A stretch of 64,000 nt of DNA. It comes from Gp1-AA122 sp035631655 (lineage in GTDB: Bacteria > Acidobacteriota > Terriglobia > Terriglobales > Acidobacteriaceae). Position 1 is the stretch's first letter; every line of letters starts with the position of its first letter. The stretch is taken from assembly GCA_035631655.1 (NCBI GenBank), contig DASQIH010000047.1:1-64000 (forward strand). Reading direction: 5' to 3'. The notes below the pieces were generated by a model that was not told the origin of the DNA, searched no databases, and worked only from the letters and a program-made list of their open reading frames with translations. The position numbers and the translations under genes are program-made. Positions 63,066 through 64,000 of the stretch are shown here, in pieces.

Positions 63066-63989
63066 CTAAGACAATTTCTTTCTGGCAAACGGGACTGCGT
63101 AGGCGGCAGGGGGATTGTGCAAACTTGCCGTGGACGCCTTGCGGTAGTACTCCATGGCCTTGTCCTTCTCCCCAAGCTTTTCGTAGGTCTGACCCATCAT
63201 GCACTGGATGAACGGGTCGTTCTGATTCGCTTTGTTTAGCTCTTCCAGTGCTGCTTTGTAGTCTCCTGCATAGAATGCGACGTAGCCTTTCAGGTAGGGG
63301 AAGAACTGTGCTTGCTCAGGAATAGTACCCTTGTCGAGGATCGTCTTAGCCGCAGCAACGTGCTTCTGCGCTTCTGCTTGGTCGCTTCGCCGGGCGGCGA
63401 TGCGAGCCTTCGCGTGCTCCCACCGGAAATTCCATAGGTCTTGGCGGGCAGTTTTGATGTCCGGTTCCTTCAAGCCCATGTCGTGCCCGATCTTGTACCA
63501 TTTCTGGGCGATGCCCAAATCCCCAGAATCAAGGCAAACGCGAGCGGCTTCATCAGCAACCTCCCCCTGCTGAAAGAAATTCTTCACGCCGCCATAGAAA
63601 TCGAAGACTTGTTGTTCGTACTCGACTGCCTTGTTGCAATTCCCCTCGAATGCATACGAGATAGCCATTGCCCTTTGGGCTGCTGCTTTGTGCTCCGGCG
63701 TGTCTGCCAGTTCGATTGCTTTCGAGAAGTATTTCCTTGCCTCCTCGCCTTTCCCCATCAAGTCGAGTACGCTTCCAGCGGCGACGTTAGCTGGAATCGA
63801 ATCTGGCGACGTCTGGAGCGTGCGTTGATATAGCTCTAGTGCCTCTTGGGGCTTCCCTTCGCGAATCAACTGCTGCCCCTGTTTGACATACTCAGGTTGT
63901 TGCTGCTGTCCGGACGCTTGTGCGAAGGAAGCCAAAGAACTAAAAAGCAGGAATAAGACGGAAACAATCGCGCCTATTGTGGCTTTCAT
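63066..63989 (-). CDS. Secreted TPR protein
   Basis: The product has 307 residues from the ATG at 63989; a TTG two codons earlier is less likely. A signal peptide (IVSVLFLLFSSLASFAQA) is present. TPR units include YVKQGQQLIREGKPQEALEL, GSVLDLMGKGEEARKYFSKA and, near the end, MGQTYEKLGEKDKAMEYYRKA. The middle part (about 115-210) is helical but less regular. It is not a close match to the two TPR proteins at the left of the window. Confidence 0.8.
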   Translation of the reverse strand: MKATIGAIVSVLFLLFSSLASFAQASGQQQQPEYVKQGQQLIREGKPQEALELYQRTLQTSPDSIPANVAAGSVLDLMGKGEEARKYFSKAIELADTPEHKAAAQRAMAISYAFEGNCNKAVEYEQQVFDFYGGVKNFFQQGEVADEAARVCLDSGDLGIAQKWYKIGHDMGLKEPDIKTARQDLWNFRWEHAKARIAARRSDQAEAQKHVAAAKTILDKGTIPEQAQFFPYLKGYVAFYAGDYKAALEELNKANQNDPFIQCMMGQTYEKLGEKDKAMEYYRKASTASLHNPPAAYAVPFARKKLS

Positions 63990-64000
63990 AAGCAACGATT

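Overview
The window looks like a chromosomal segment of an Acidobacteriota member (Terriglobia/Koribacter-like). The evidence is indirect: moderately high GC, a Ser/Thr kinase with a long TPR tail, a PEGA-domain pseudokinase, a secreted carboxypeptidase-regulatory-like protein, many TPR and NHL proteins, and intergenic repeats beginning TCATTCCGAGCG that are familiar from these genomes. There is no rRNA and one tRNA (Cys).

Layout. 1-2.3 kb: a partial ArnT-type glycosyltransferase and the remains of a response-regulator gene. 2.5-16.6 kb: a respiration block with two paralogous membrane-anchored TPR proteins around an NHL propeller, System II cytochrome c maturation (resB, ccsA), a sensor kinase and sigma-54 activator, a Crp/Fnr regulator with N-terminal cysteines, a hybrid PAS kinase, hemA and a small c-type cytochrome. 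16.9-21.1 kb: a molybdenum hydroxylase operon (2Fe-2S, molybdopterin, FAD subunits and a small Cys-rich protein). 21.1-26.8 kb: a TPR kinase, two secreted proteins of unknown role and a membrane-anchored GcvH-like protein without the lipoyl lysine. 27.1-31.8 kb: an operon with an RsbR-N-like protein, an acyl-CoA transferase/hydrolase, a ferredoxin, and a 2-oxoacid:ferredoxin oxidoreductase whose beta and gamma subunits are fused. 31.9-41 kb: a lipoprotein phosphoesterase, a marR-arsM pair, a winged-helix protein, PilZ, PAP2 and a four-gene MacAB-type export operon. 41-55.4 kb: a secreted CarboxypepD_reg protein, a sodium:solute symporter, the pseudokinase, a Crp-like protein without a DNA-binding domain, a REC-TM-TonB fusion, a secreted zinc peptidase, a second phosphoesterase and a DUF4126 protein.

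55.4-63 kb looks like a decaying island. It starts at tRNA-Cys and a truncated tyrosine recombinase and holds small, unrelated genes (EthD, a propeller, AlkB, an excisionase-like protein, ACT, YHS, UspA, PPOX, GNAT). At least four of its genes are truncated or frameshifted. A secreted TPR protein closes the window.

The main pattern is a recurring TGTGA-N6-TCACA dyad. A perfect copy lies upstream of the first TPR gene. Copies matching 9 of 10 positions lie between the NHL and TPR genes, upstream of the Crp/Fnr gene, upstream of the 2-oxoacid oxidoreductase operon and upstream of the HTH-less Crp paralogue. The Crp/Fnr protein carries the SRETV-R recognition helix that reads TGTGA in E. coli CRP. 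I infer a local regulon joining cytochrome c maturation, ferredoxin-linked 2-oxoacid metabolism and the regulators themselves. This rests on reading the sequence by eye and has not been computed genome-wide.
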